The notes: generated by a model from the sequence alone, not told the origin. A DNA stretch of 64,000 bases from Muribaculaceae bacterium (GCA_017462345.1 JAFTRI010000037.1:62001-126000); one strand, 5' to 3'. Positions 24,722 to 33,881 are shown, counted from the stretch's first letter. A program made the numbers and translations.

Positions 24722-26755
24722 TTAGCCCAAAAACGATTTCACCTGAGCCAATATATTGGCAGCAGTAAAGCCGAATTTTTCATCAAGCACCTTATACGGT
24801 GCAGATGCGCCGAAATGGTCAAGCCCGTATACCGAGCCACGGCATCCGACAACACTGCTTAGCGTGGAAGGCAATCCGGCCGTAAGCCCGAACACCGGCA
24901 GACCGGCAGGTATCACGCTCTCACGATAAGCCGCATCCTGCATATTGAACAGACCGATTGACGGCACAGAAACCACTCTTGACGAAATGCCTTCAGAACC
25001 AAGCATCGATGACACCTCACACAACAATGACACTTCCGAGCCATTACCGACAAGGACAATTGCAGGATTGGGAGAGTCCGCTACAATATATCCGCCCTTG
25101 CGCACCCCTTCGACATCGGCATACCTGTTGCCGCTTACCGAAGCAAGATCACACACATCCTGACGGCTGAAAATCAATGCCGTGGGAGAGGATTGGTTTT
25201 CCATCGCCATCTGCCATGCGATGGTAGTCTCGGCACTGTCGGCAGGACGGAGTACAAGCACACTCGGTCTACCGTCCTTATTCTTGAGTTCCTCCAATAA
25301 ACGTATCTGAGCCTCCTGTTCTACAGGTTCATGGGTGGGACCGTCCTCGCCTACACGGAAAGCATCATGAGACCACACATATTTTACCGGCAACTGCATC
25401 AGCGCAGCCATACGTACTGCCGGTTTCATATAGTCGGAGAACACAAAGAATGTACCACATGCAGCTATCATGCCACCATGCAGCACAATCCCGTTCATTA
25501 TCGCTGCCATTGTCAACTCAGCGACTCCGGCATGGAGGAATGCACCCGAGAAGTCCCCGGGAGACAAAGCCCCGGTCTTTTTCAGGAATGCCTCAGTCTT
25601 ATCGGAGTTGGCAAGGTCAGCACTTGACACAATCATATTCTTCACCTTTTCGCCGAGAACCGAAAGCACATCGGCCGATGCCGTACGTGTTGCGACATCA
25701 GGCTTGTGACAGATAGCCGAGTAGTCGATTTCAGGCAGCTTTCCGGCAAGGAAATCCGCAAGCTGACGGGCAAGTCCGGGGTTAGCCTGTTCCCAAGCCT
25801 CCTGTTCGGCTCGCTTCCGCTTCACGACTTCACGCAATTCGCTGTTACGGGCTTCATACAAAGCCTTGACGTCATCCCATATCACCCAAGGGTTATCAGC
25901 ATTCCCGCCAAGATTCTCGACAGTCTTGCCATAATCGGCACCGGACTTGCTCAACGGCTGCCCGTGAGTGCTGCACTTTCCCTCAAAATTCTCACCGGAA
26001 GCCGTTACACAGCCACGCCCCATAACGGTATTACCGATAATGAGCGTGGGACGTTCCCTCTCGGCGACAGCCTTGTCGAGAGCCCCGGCAATGGCGGCAG
26101 GGTCAGTCCCGTCAATCTCTATCACGTTCCAATGCCATGCGCGGTACTTTGCCGCATAGTCTTCGGTTGTCACAGCGTCAACATCGGTCGACAACTGGAC
26201 TTTATTGCTATCGAAGAACATAATGAGATTGCTCAGTCCCAAATACCCGGCAATGCGTCCAGCACCTTGTGCGATCTCCTCCTGAATGCCACCGTCGGAG
26301 ATGAAAGTATAGGTCTTATGTTCTATCCATTTGCCGAAACGGGCTGCAAAAAATCTCTCGGCAATAGCCGCTCCAACCGCCATCGTGTGTCCTTGCCCCA
26401 ACGGGCCGGAGGTATTCTCGATCCCCCTCATCGGGTCCAGTTCAGGATGTCCGGGGGTAACACTTCCCCACTGCCGGAACTGCTGCAGCTCCTCTATTGT
26501 ATATTTTCCCGTCAACGCAAGGACGCTGTAAAGCATCGGCGACATGTGCCCGGGGTCAAGGAAGAAACGGTCGCGTGCAATCCATGTGGGATCGTCGGGG
26601 TCGGTTATGAGATACCTGGAATAAAGCACATTGACAAAGTCGGCACCGCCCATCGAGCCTCCCGGGTGTCCGGACTTGGCTTTTTCAACCATGGAAGCGG
26701 CAAGTATGCGAATATTATCAGCCGCCTTGTCCAATATCTTAGTGTCGATTTCCAT
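24722..26755 (-). CDS. tkt: transketolase
   Basis: A 677-aa thiamine-diphosphate enzyme of the non-oxidative pentose phosphate pathway, moving two-carbon ketol units between sugar phosphates. Three domains are visible: the TPP-binding N-terminal part (AKSGHPGGSMGGAD, GPLGQGHTMAVGAAIAER and the ISDGGIQEEIAQGAG cofactor region with FFDSNKVQLS), the pyrimidine domain (about 350-520, with SHDAFRVGEDGPTHEPVEQ) and the C-terminal domain. Full length. It lies 224 nt after the sugar transporter gene on the same strand, likely with its own promoter. Confidence 0.96.
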   Translation of the reverse strand: MEIDTKILDKAADNIRILAASMVEKAKSGHPGGSMGGADFVNVLYSRYLITDPDDPTWIARDRFFLDPGHMSPMLYSVLALTGKYTIEELQQFRQWGSVTPGHPELDPMRGIENTSGPLGQGHTMAVGAAIAERFFAARFGKWIEHKTYTFISDGGIQEEIAQGAGRIAGYLGLSNLIMFFDSNKVQLSTDVDAVTTEDYAAKYRAWHWNVIEIDGTDPAAIAGALDKAVAERERPTLIIGNTVMGRGCVTASGENFEGKCSTHGQPLSKSGADYGKTVENLGGNADNPWVIWDDVKALYEARNSELREVVKRKRAEQEAWEQANPGLARQLADFLAGKLPEIDYSAICHKPDVATRTASADVLSVLGEKVKNMIVSSADLANSDKTEAFLKKTGALSPGDFSGAFLHAGVAELTMAAIMNGIVLHGGMIAACGTFFVFSDYMKPAVRMAALMQLPVKYVWSHDAFRVGEDGPTHEPVEQEAQIRLLEELKNKDGRPSVLVLRPADSAETTIAWQMAMENQSSPTALIFSRQDVCDLASVSGNRYADVEGVRKGGYIVADSPNPAIVLVGNGSEVSLLCEVSSMLGSEGISSRVVSVPSIGLFNMQDAAYRESVIPAGLPVFGLTAGLPSTLSSVVGCRGSVYGLDHFGASAPYKVLDEKFGFTAANILAQVKSFLG

Positions 26756-26917
26756 AAATTTAATATAGAGATTTTATGAAGTGTTAATATATTATTCTAC
26801 GAAAGTACAATAAAACTTCCATTCCGACAAATTCCGCAAAGCAATTTTATAAACATTCATTACAGATTCAAATATGCACAAAACAGCCGGAAAGAAGCAT
26901 GCCGGAAGCATAACAGC

Positions 26918-26953
26918 GACGGGTTGCCCTGCCATTATGCAAGACAACCCGTC
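26918..26953. terminator. hairpin after the FucP-type gene
   Basis: GACGGGTTG (26918-26926) pairs with CAACCCGTC (26945-26953), 18-nt loop. No strong T-run follows on the minus strand, so ending of transcription may be partial. The rest of 26756-26979 shows no gene. Confidence 0.55.
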
Positions 26954-26979
26954 CGTCATTTATCAAGACCATTACAGTA

Positions 26980-28266
26980 TCAATCCCTTACACCGGAAAA
27001 CCTTGAGCCTGCAACGGCATAGAACAACAGATAGGCTATCAGGCCGAACACGAGCCAGAAACTTGTCAGGACACTGCTCATATCGGCAATCCACCCCTGT
27101 ATGGCAGGGAGAATACCACCGCCACACACCAGACACATGAACACGCCTGATGCGACAGCCGTAAACTTGCCCAACCCGTTAACCGACAGGTTATATATCG
27201 CGCCCCACATGACTGATGTACACAGGCCGCATAGCACGAAGAACAGGACATTCACCGGCAGGTTCACTATCGAGAACGAGAAACCGCCATCTTTCTCAAT
27301 TCCAAGAAGCGGCACGATGTTATTTTCGGGCAAACAGATTCCAAGGGCGACAAAGACAAGGCCCACCGACGCGACAAACGCCAGCATACTGCGGCTTGAA
27401 ACCTTGTTCCCGACAATGCCTCCGACCAGACGGCCGACAAGCATCAGCAACCAGTACATTCCTACCACCGCCCCTGCAATCACTTCCGGGTCTCCTGCAT
27501 TATTTTCCTTGACGACAGCATTTTCGGATATATACTGCAATGAAATGTTGGCAATCCCCACCTCGATTCCCACATAAAAGAATATGGCGATAACTCCGAG
27601 GGTAAAATTGCGATAACGGAATGCTCCGGAAACCTTAACCGATTCCTTCACCTTCCCCAACTCGGGAGATTCAGGCAACTTGGAGAAGAACAGCACGATA
27701 AAGGCTATGGCAAAAATCCCCATCGACAGATAAAAGACAGGGTTTACCGATGCGATATCGGTAGCCGCACCGCCGAGTATATAGCCAACGACAACCGGAG
27801 CGAGTGTCGCACCGAGCGAATTGCATGCCCCGCCAAACTGGATGAGCTGGTTACTTTTATTGGGATTAGAGCCGAGGCTGTTGAGCATAGGGTTGACAAC
27901 CGTATTGAGCATACACATCGAGAAACCCGCCACAAACGCACCGACAAGATATATGACCACATTGTTGCCAAAACCTGACAGATAAGTTATCAGCACACCA
28001 AGAAAGCCCACCGACACGGCAGTCAGGGCCGTCACCCTGTATCCGTACTTCTCGAGCAATTTCCCGGCGGGAATCCCCATAACGGCATACGCAATAAAGT
28101 TGGCGAGGTTACCAAGCTGGGACATGAGCTTGCTGCCTCCGGTCAGTTCCTTGATCACGTTACCCAACGGATTCTGGTATCCGGTAACAAATGCGATCAT
28201 GAAAAACAACGCAAACATAATGATAATAGGCAGCGTGTAATTTTTCTTTGTGGTTTTAGTGTCCAT
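26980..28266 (-). CDS. sugar MFS transporter, FucP-like
   Basis: A 428-aa inner-membrane permease of the FHS family (L-fucose/glucose-galactose:H+ symporters), with 12 helices. Marks include the N-terminal FMIAFVTGYQNPLG, the QFGGACNSLGATLAPVV segment and MGIPAGKLLEKYGYR. The real sugar is not readable; fucose, glucose or galactose are usual. The start at 28266 (MDTKTTKKNYTLPIIIMF) is chosen because the longer form to 28353 would overlap yggS. YggS and DUF4494 genes lie upstream on the same strand. Confidence 0.88.
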   Translation of the reverse strand: MDTKTTKKNYTLPIIIMFALFFMIAFVTGYQNPLGNVIKELTGGSKLMSQLGNLANFIAYAVMGIPAGKLLEKYGYRVTALTAVSVGFLGVLITYLSGFGNNVVIYLVGAFVAGFSMCMLNTVVNPMLNSLGSNPNKSNQLIQFGGACNSLGATLAPVVVGYILGGAATDIASVNPVFYLSMGIFAIAFIVLFFSKLPESPELGKVKESVKVSGAFRYRNFTLGVIAIFFYVGIEVGIANISLQYISENAVVKENNAGDPEVIAGAVVGMYWLLMLVGRLVGGIVGNKVSSRSMLAFVASVGLVFVALGICLPENNIVPLLGIEKDGGFSFSIVNLPVNVLFFVLCGLCTSVMWGAIYNLSVNGLGKFTAVASGVFMCLVCGGGILPAIQGWIADMSSVLTSFWLVFGLIAYLLFYAVAGSRFSGVRD

Positions 28267-28295
28267 AATTGTGGTATTATTTTTATGTTTTACAA

Positions 28296-28976
28296 TTAAT
28301 ACTCGCGGTTTCCGAATATGCCCGAACCGATTCTCACCATATTGCTTCCGCACTTGATTGCCAACGGATAATCCTCGCTCATTCCCATGCTTATCACGTC
28401 AAAAGCGTCCTTATCCTTTACCGGTAACGCTTTTATCCGGTCAAATGTTTCCTTTATTGTCCGGAAATCAGTCTCTATGCGCGCTGTATCGTCGGTATTG
28501 GACGCCATTCCCATAACGCCGCGCACCCTCACGTTGTGCAGCCTGTCAATGATTCCCGACGAGACAAGCCCGACAAGTTCCTGCGGGGAAAAGCCATATT
28601 TTGTGTCCTCCTGCGCCACATGGAGCTGCAACAGGATGTCGACACACCGGCCGGCACGTCCGGCCTCGGAATCGACCGCCAGCAGCAGGCGCTCGGAATC
28701 GATGCTGTGCACCAATGACACATGCGGTACAACGGCACGCACCTTGTTGGTCTGAAGATGCCCTATAAAATGCCACTGTATATCATCGGGCAGCTCCTTG
28801 ACCTTTGCAACCAGCTCAGCCGCACGGCTCTCGCCGAATATACGCTGACCCTCATCGTAGGCCGCGCGTATCGCTTCAACGGGATGGAATTTGGACACCG
28901 CGACAAGCTTAATGCTGTCGGGCAACGAAGCGAGAATACCGCGAAGATTACGGCGTAACGTTTCCATGACCGGCAA
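28296..28976 (-). CDS. YggS-family PLP-binding protein
   Basis: A 226-aa cytoplasmic protein of the PLPBP family, which keeps pyridoxal phosphate levels in balance and has no known catalytic activity. The PLP lysine is in LVAVSKFHP (Lys29); FGESRAAEL, WHFIGHLQTNKV and the final MGMSEDYPLAIKCGSNMVRIGSGIFG blocks are all family marks. Met4 is a possible shorter start. It begins 7 nt after the DUF4494 gene and ends 29 nt before the sugar transporter gene. Confidence 0.94.
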   Translation of the reverse strand: MPVMETLRRNLRGILASLPDSIKLVAVSKFHPVEAIRAAYDEGQRIFGESRAAELVAKVKELPDDIQWHFIGHLQTNKVRAVVPHVSLVHSIDSERLLLAVDSEAGRAGRCVDILLQLHVAQEDTKYGFSPQELVGLVSSGIIDRLHNVRVRGVMGMASNTDDTARIETDFRTIKETFDRIKALPVKDKDAFDVISMGMSEDYPLAIKCGSNMVRIGSGIFGNREY

Positions 28977-28983
28977 CTGTTTA

Positions 28984-29442
28984 TCACGCGTTCTCGTCGG
29001 CGGGCTTGGTGGAGGCGAGCTTCACCTTGTAGACGTCCATAATGGGGGTTTCGGCAATCGAGACAACCTCGAAATCGGCCATCGTCCCTTTCATCCCCTC
29101 CATAAAGTTGTCATACGCACCCTTAAAATCGCAGGCGGCGACAAGGATAAGCGATGTGCTTTTCTTTTCCACTGCGGTCTTTTCATCGATGGTGATAAAC
29201 GCCACCTTCACGAGATACCACTTATCGGCGGCATCGTCATAGAATATTTCAGTGATCTTGGTACGCTTCACGGCCGATACCGAGAAGTCGCCCGAGATAA
29301 ACGGAGTGAGTTCCTCAATGATGCGGGCTTCAGCCTCGGTAAACGAAAGGGCATCAACCATATACGGCTCATTCACCTTTTTCTGGAGGCCGTTTTCCAT
29401 CATCTTATCGTAGCGCACTTTGCATTCAAACCAATTTGCCAT
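28984..29442 (-). CDS. DUF4494 family protein
   Basis: A 152-aa cytoplasmic protein recognised as the Bacteroidales DUF4494 family (MANWFECKVRYDK, FTEAEARIIEELTPFISGDF, IYYD-type strand EIFYDDAADKWYLVKV). No function is known. It is commonly found next to yggS in this order, as here, which suggests co-expression. A TAccTTTG box (29478-29471, minus strand) lies 29 nt upstream of its start. Confidence 0.9.
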   Translation of the reverse strand: MANWFECKVRYDKMMENGLQKKVNEPYMVDALSFTEAEARIIEELTPFISGDFSVSAVKRTKITEIFYDDAADKWYLVKVAFITIDEKTAVEKKSTSLILVAACDFKGAYDNFMEGMKGTMADFEVVSIAETPIMDVYKVKLASTKPADENA

Positions 29443-29537
29443 AGTCTAATTCAATTTTTAATTATTCCCACAAAGGTACAATTAATTTGCCAACGTCGCG
29501 AACATCGTGAGGCAAGTTCTTTCCCAAAAATCACCGA

Positions 29538-30866
29538 CTACCCTTGCCCCTGCGATGCGGGAGCGACAGGAGCGTCACCGTTGCGATGTGCCGTGGCGTT
29601 GACCTTGCGGCAATACAGCCGGCCTCCGCAGACCACATACAGGGTGTCACCGGCAAACGAGAACGCATCGGCACACGCTGCCTCGGGATAGGGCAATATC
29701 GCCCTCACCCGTCCGTTCTGGTCACAGACCTGTATCCCTATCTCCGTAGCGACATACAGGTTACCGCCGGTGTCATACACCATGCCGGAAATCCTCTGGT
29801 TGCGGTGCAACGGATTGTGTATCCAATAGAACTGCTGCCCGTGCACACGGTTGCCGTCACGGTCCATGACATGGTTTACAAGCCAGTCAGACCCCGGTTC
29901 GGTCTCAGTCACGTGCTTGCCGTCGGGATAAACGGCGACATTTGACGCCGGTTCAGGCATTACGCCGTCACACTCGCGCCACTGCTCGCCGGGAATCAGC
30001 AATCCGGTGAGCATATTGTTCTGCGAAGTTCCGGCATCAACTCGCTCGGGATAACCTTTCCACAGGTAACGCATCGCCTCCGGGAACAACCGGCTTCCGT
30101 TCCTGATACTGTGGTTGCCGTCGTCCCACTTTGCATGATGTTCATATCCGGCAAACTCCAGCGCCGAAGCCATCAGCCGGTTGTATTCGTACCAATGCCC
30201 GAACAGAGGATTCCAAGCATCGTTGCTGCCGTCATGGATGTAGACCCTTATGGGTTTGGGTTCGCTCTTGCGCACCAGTGCAGGCAATTCGTTACCTCCG
30301 CGCATAGCCACGAACGTACCGCAAGTGGTGTACACCCGGCTGAACAGGTCGGGACGTTGCCATGCCACGTTAAACGATGCTATCCCGCTGCTGCTCGCCC
30401 CTGATATGGCACGGTCATTGGCATCATGCGAGATCAGTACCTGCCGGCCGTCGGAAGTCTTGAGGCTCTCTACCATCGGCAGTATCTCGGTTTCGATGAA
30501 TGAGGCAAACCGGCCGTCGGTACGGTCAAATTCATTACTGCGGTTATATCTGATGACATTACCGTCAGAGTCCTTTATCACTCCCGGCTGTATGAACACC
30601 CCTATCGTTACGGGCATATCACCTGTCGCCATAAGGCTGTCCATCACCTCCACGGCATTGTACAGTATGCCGTCAAGCCCGAAATAGAGGCAAGCGGGAG
30701 TCTTACCGTCATACTGTGCGGGGACATACACTTTATAGTCCCGTTCCGTGCCGGGATAAATCACCGAGCGGTCAAACACACCCTCAATCAACTCACCGTC
30801 AGCAGCCATGGCACTTCCCATGCCTGCCAACACCAATCCTGTCACAATAGCCAATAACTTTTTCAT
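29538..30866 (-). CDS. secreted Fes-type esterase with partial beta-propeller
   Basis: A 442-aa protein: signal peptide to Ala21/22, an alpha/beta-hydrolase esterase domain (about residues 25-275), then strands like an SMP-30/gluconolactonase propeller (about 305-425; GMVYDTGGNLYVATEIGIQV, DTLYVVCGGRLY). The nucleophile is probably Ser158 in ISGASSSG; the second Gly of the usual GxSxG motif is Ser here. The likely catalytic His is in DDGNHS. Related Bacteroidota esterases act on acylated sugars or feruloyl esters outside the cell. The propeller part is too short for a full six blades. Its -10-like box lies 6 nt from the start codon. Confidence 0.82.
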   Translation of the reverse strand: MKKLLAIVTGLVLAGMGSAMAADGELIEGVFDRSVIYPGTERDYKVYVPAQYDGKTPACLYFGLDGILYNAVEVMDSLMATGDMPVTIGVFIQPGVIKDSDGNVIRYNRSNEFDRTDGRFASFIETEILPMVESLKTSDGRQVLISHDANDRAISGASSSGIASFNVAWQRPDLFSRVYTTCGTFVAMRGGNELPALVRKSEPKPIRVYIHDGSNDAWNPLFGHWYEYNRLMASALEFAGYEHHAKWDDGNHSIRNGSRLFPEAMRYLWKGYPERVDAGTSQNNMLTGLLIPGEQWRECDGVMPEPASNVAVYPDGKHVTETEPGSDWLVNHVMDRDGNRVHGQQFYWIHNPLHRNQRISGMVYDTGGNLYVATEIGIQVCDQNGRVRAILPYPEAACADAFSFAGDTLYVVCGGRLYCRKVNATAHRNGDAPVAPASQGQG

Positions 30867-30871
30867 ATCGT

Positions 30872-30900
30872 CAAAGATAGCAATTTATTTGCTAACTTTG
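30872..30900. promoter_or_regulatory. divergent -10-like boxes
   Basis: TATCTTTG on the minus strand (30879-30872) and TAACTTTG on the plus strand (30893-30900) face apart within the 41-nt gap between two start codons. Each box ends only 5-7 nt from its ATG, so both messages may be leaderless. Clear -33 elements are not seen. Confidence 0.5.
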
Positions 30901-30907
30901 CATCGAT

Positions 30908-31504
30908 ATGGGTGATACATTCTATACGATAGAAGCAGCGGCTGAAGGGATTTACAAGGAGAAGATGAGTAAGTTCCTTGCGTTTGCCGTGCCCGTCACA
31001 TCGGCAGCCGAGGCCAGGGAGGTTATCGCCCGTTACCAGAAAGAGTACTACGACGCGCGCCACGTGTGCTGGGCCTACATGATAGGGGCGGCACGCACCG
31101 AGTTCCAAAGCAACGACAACGGAGAGCCTTCGGGTACTGCCGGCAAACCGATTCTCGGGCAAATCAATTCATTCAACCTCACTAACATCGTCATCATCGT
31201 CGTGCGCTACTTCGGGGGAATCAAGCTGGGGACTTCGGGGCTTATCGTCGCCTACCGGGAGGCTGCCCGCGAGTCCATCACCGCCGGAAACATCATCGAG
31301 TGCCACGAGATGGCGGCAATATCCATCCGCTTCCCCTATCTGGCGATGAACGACGTGATGCGTGTCATAAAGGATACTGGTGTAAAAATCATCGAGCAGG
31401 AATTTGACAATTCCTGCTCGATAACCGTGACCGTCCGTGCCGACCACCACGCCTCCCTCTCGACGCGCCTGTGCGACATCGACGGAGTCACCCTTGCCGA
31501 GTGA
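30908..31504 (+). CDS. YigZ/IMPACT family protein
   Basis: A 198-aa cytoplasmic protein of the YigZ/UPF0029 family, related to the eukaryotic translation regulator IMPACT; its bacterial role is unclear. Family marks: KEKMSKFLAFAVPV (about residues 18-31), HVCWAYMIG, FQSNDNGEPSGTAGKPIL (about 64-81) and the RYFGGIKLGTSGLI block (about 101-114). The C-terminal part has the shorter ferredoxin-like domain. The ATG start is fixed by the family's N-terminus and lies 7 nt after a -10-like box. Confidence 0.93.
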   Translation: MGDTFYTIEAAAEGIYKEKMSKFLAFAVPVTSAAEAREVIARYQKEYYDARHVCWAYMIGAARTEFQSNDNGEPSGTAGKPILGQINSFNLTNIVIIVVRYFGGIKLGTSGLIVAYREAARESITAGNIIECHEMAAISIRFPYLAMNDVMRVIKDTGVKIIEQEFDNSCSITVTVRADHHASLSTRLCDIDGVTLAE

Positions 31505-31511
31505 CACACTG

Positions 31512-31841
31512 TCACAACACGGCTGCTGCCTGACGCAAACGTTTAATCCGTTCCATTATCGTCACATTTTTACGGGCAACCGTCATGTTATAATCAGTCT
31601 GCATTCTCACAAGCACATCGGCATTTATGCCCAACACGGCCTCCAACATCAGTGCCAATTCAGAAGACATCGGACGTCTGGCATTAAGCACCTCATTAAA
31701 AGCGGTGTATGACAATCCCAATTTCCGTGCAAAGCTCTTTTGGCTTATATGCCTATACTCCAGTTCCTCCTTTACCAATTCTCCGGGATGGTAGGCGCGG
31801 AACGACTGTAAATCATTGGCTAACGCTCCCATATACTTCAT
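31512..31841 (-). CDS. HigA-type HTH regulator without a toxin partner
   Basis: A 109-aa XRE-family protein of the addiction-module antidote (HigA) type: YHPGELVKEELEYRHISQKSFARKLG, then SYTAFNEVLNARRPMSSELALMLE as the helix-turn-helix. HigA normally follows a higB toxin gene; here only 143 nt separate it from the next gene upstream, with no reading frame of toxin size. It may be an orphan that regulates its own or other genes. Met4 is an alternative start. It converges on yigZ with a 7-nt gap. Confidence 0.85.
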   Translation of the reverse strand: MKYMGALANDLQSFRAYHPGELVKEELEYRHISQKSFARKLGLSYTAFNEVLNARRPMSSELALMLEAVLGINADVLVRMQTDYNMTVARKNVTIMERIKRLRQAAAVL

Positions 31842-31851
31842 TTATAATGGT

Positions 31852-31863
31852 TAGATATATCTA
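31852..31863. promoter_or_regulatory. candidate operator of the HigA-type gene
   Basis: TAGATATATCTA is a perfect 12-bp palindrome centred about 17 bp upstream of the HigA-type start codon, with partly matching ATAAT/ATTAT flanks. HigA proteins bind such palindromes to repress themselves. Confidence 0.5.
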
Positions 31864-31922
31864 TTATCGAACAAAGTTCTACTGTCATCTGATTGGACGG
31901 ACTGACAATTTCTCCGGAAGTG

Positions 31923-31955
31923 ACAGCGGCTGCACCGGATTGGCGCAGCCGCTGT
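31923..31955. terminator. terminator of the susC1 operon
   Basis: ACAGCGGCTGC (31923-31933) pairs exactly with GCAGCCGCTGT (31945-31955), 11-nt loop. It lies 30 nt after the stop of the last minus-strand gene of the operon. Confidence 0.8.
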
Positions 31956-31984
31956 GCTTGTATGTGTCAGCTCGGGTTAACGGC

Positions 31985-33775
31985 TTACTTTACAACCTTA
32001 ACGTTGCTGATCGAGCCGTCGGCCTTGATATTCTTCTGGATGAAGATACCGTTTTCAGGAGCGGCATTGAGCTTCTGACCCTGGATATTGTAATATTCCA
32101 CAGCCACAACCTCAACATTATCCTTAGCGATGCTTTCAACACCGGCAGCAGCATGAGTAATGTGGAAAGTCTGCTTGCTACCCTTGTAGTCAAGAACGAT
32201 GTCGCATGATTCGCCTACGTTTGTGGCATTATCGGCAACAGCAAATCCCACTTCAACATATTCACCGGTAAGACCGTCTACATCCTGAGTCTTGTCGGAA
32301 ATCTCAACCTGCAGCCATTCGGGATAATCAGAGATCACGATGTTATCAGCGGCACCTGAGCAGTACAGTCCATAGAATATATATCCACCTGCTTCAAGAT
32401 TTATGCTATACTCGCTCTTGGCTTCTACCGCTTTGTTCGATACGAGGTCATAGAATGTCTGGAGATAAGGATACTCCATATCAAGAGAGATCAATGCGGA
32501 TGAAGGGTATACATATTCACCAGGGGCATTGTTAAAAGCAAGATAATACGGGAACGTCTTCAGTCCTGCAACCTGACTTCCATCTTGTGTATAACTACAC
32601 AATCCATAAAGTCCTAACGGTTCAATCACCTCTGCACCTGTTCCCATTATTGCCCATGCAGCAGGGATATCAAAGTCGGTAAATCCACCGTTATCATATC
32701 CTGAAACGACCATCAGAATCTCATGATCGATCAGTTGATAATCAATTTCAAACCCATATTCATCTTCTGTTGTGAATTTAACAGGTATTTCAGCATAAGC
32801 ACCTGCAGTTGCCGAGCTGAAAGCCTCAGCAAACTTATGGGTTGCCTCCTTTATCACTGTCAGGCTTCCGTCTTCACCAACCTTGTAGAATGTCAAACTC
32901 AACTCTGCTCCAGCAGTACAATCAACATAAGCATAAACAGTTACACTTGAAAGGGCATACGGAACAACCGGCTTAGCAATCACCTGTGCGATTCCGAGTA
33001 CACTGAAATCGGTATAGCCTGCTTCGGTATAGCCTTGTTTCCAGAATCCGTCTGCATCATTTGAAGCCAAACCGAACAGTCCGGCAGAAGTCACGCGAGA
33101 ATAATCATCGCTGTATATATTAAATGGATATACCCCCATGTTCTCAACATCAGTCAATCCATTCATTGTCGAGAACCATTCAGGCAGACCACCCTTGCCA
33201 CCATACACAGTGGCACCAGTGTACATATAAACGCTATCAGTACCGACTGTCAATGCCGGAGCATCGCTCATCCAACCCTTGAGGCAATAGAAATAAGGGT
33301 CAGAAGGCTGGTTCATCACCGAAAGGACAGAGCCGGTAGCTGTCGCATCCTCATAATTGAAATTCTGGTAATTCCAAGCATAGGAGAATTCATTTACTGC
33401 CGATTGGTAACCAGCATCAGTAGCGTAGAACGAACAATTCTCCCACTCGTTTTCAGCATACGCCGGAAGCAGCATAATAGGATAGGCATACCCTGACTGC
33501 CCATTCATAGTGAAAGAGTTATTGGAAAAGAACGATCCATAAGGGAAAGCCGCATAATGGGTAACGGTAGCACCTTCAGGAATAGCTTTCACTGTAAGGC
33601 CATCAGTTTTTGCATTTTTAAGGATAGTTCCTGTAACATCGTTTCGGGTGAGTTTTCCGAAAACGCTTGCCTTGGGGCTTGCTTTTTCAACTGAAGCGAG
33701 CGAAGACAATTGCGGAGCAGCACATACTGATACAGCAGCTGCAACAGCAAATGAAAGAGTAAAAAATTTCTTCAT
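31985..33775 (-). CDS. secreted protein with C-terminal sorting-like domain
   Basis: A 596-aa protein: signal peptide to about Ala19/20, a long beta-rich body, and at about residues 545-596 a tail like type A sorting domains (VEYYNIQGQKLNAAPENGIFI then a short basic VKVVK end). I do not recognise the middle part; it has many Tyr/Phe/Gly and looks extracellular. It is the last gene after susC1, susD1, the metallohydrolase and the DUF4302 lipoprotein, 106 nt from the latter with a hairpin between, so it may be an extracellular partner of that uptake system. AT-richer than the preceding genes. Confidence 0.7.
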   Translation of the reverse strand: MKKFFTLSFAVAAAVSVCAAPQLSSLASVEKASPKASVFGKLTRNDVTGTILKNAKTDGLTVKAIPEGATVTHYAAFPYGSFFSNNSFTMNGQSGYAYPIMLLPAYAENEWENCSFYATDAGYQSAVNEFSYAWNYQNFNYEDATATGSVLSVMNQPSDPYFYCLKGWMSDAPALTVGTDSVYMYTGATVYGGKGGLPEWFSTMNGLTDVENMGVYPFNIYSDDYSRVTSAGLFGLASNDADGFWKQGYTEAGYTDFSVLGIAQVIAKPVVPYALSSVTVYAYVDCTAGAELSLTFYKVGEDGSLTVIKEATHKFAEAFSSATAGAYAEIPVKFTTEDEYGFEIDYQLIDHEILMVVSGYDNGGFTDFDIPAAWAIMGTGAEVIEPLGLYGLCSYTQDGSQVAGLKTFPYYLAFNNAPGEYVYPSSALISLDMEYPYLQTFYDLVSNKAVEAKSEYSINLEAGGYIFYGLYCSGAADNIVISDYPEWLQVEISDKTQDVDGLTGEYVEVGFAVADNATNVGESCDIVLDYKGSKQTFHITHAAAGVESIAKDNVEVVAVEYYNIQGQKLNAAPENGIFIQKNIKADGSISNVKVVK

Positions 33776-33831
33776 AAATACACGTTTCTAATTGTTAGAA
33801 ATATAGTTATTTAATAATATTCTTTTCTCTC

Positions 33832-33866
33832 ACTTCCTCTCATTCCAAAAGGGACTGAGAGGAAGT
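33832..33866. other. intergenic hairpin inside the susC1 operon
   Basis: ACTTCCTCTCA (33832-33842) pairs perfectly with TGAGAGGAAGT (33856-33866), 13-nt loop. On the minus strand it follows the DUF4302 stop by 15 nt without a T-run, so it may protect or cut the message, or give partial termination before the last gene. Confidence 0.6.
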
Positions 33867-33881
33867 AAAGTTGTAGTATTT

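Noticed and set aside
25706..26779. 357-aa plus-strand open frame
   Set aside because: Antisense shadow of transketolase.
30908..31841. HigBA toxin-antitoxin pair formed by yigZ and the HigA-like gene
   Set aside because: YigZ is a clear UPF0029 protein, convergent to the HigA-type gene, not a toxin.
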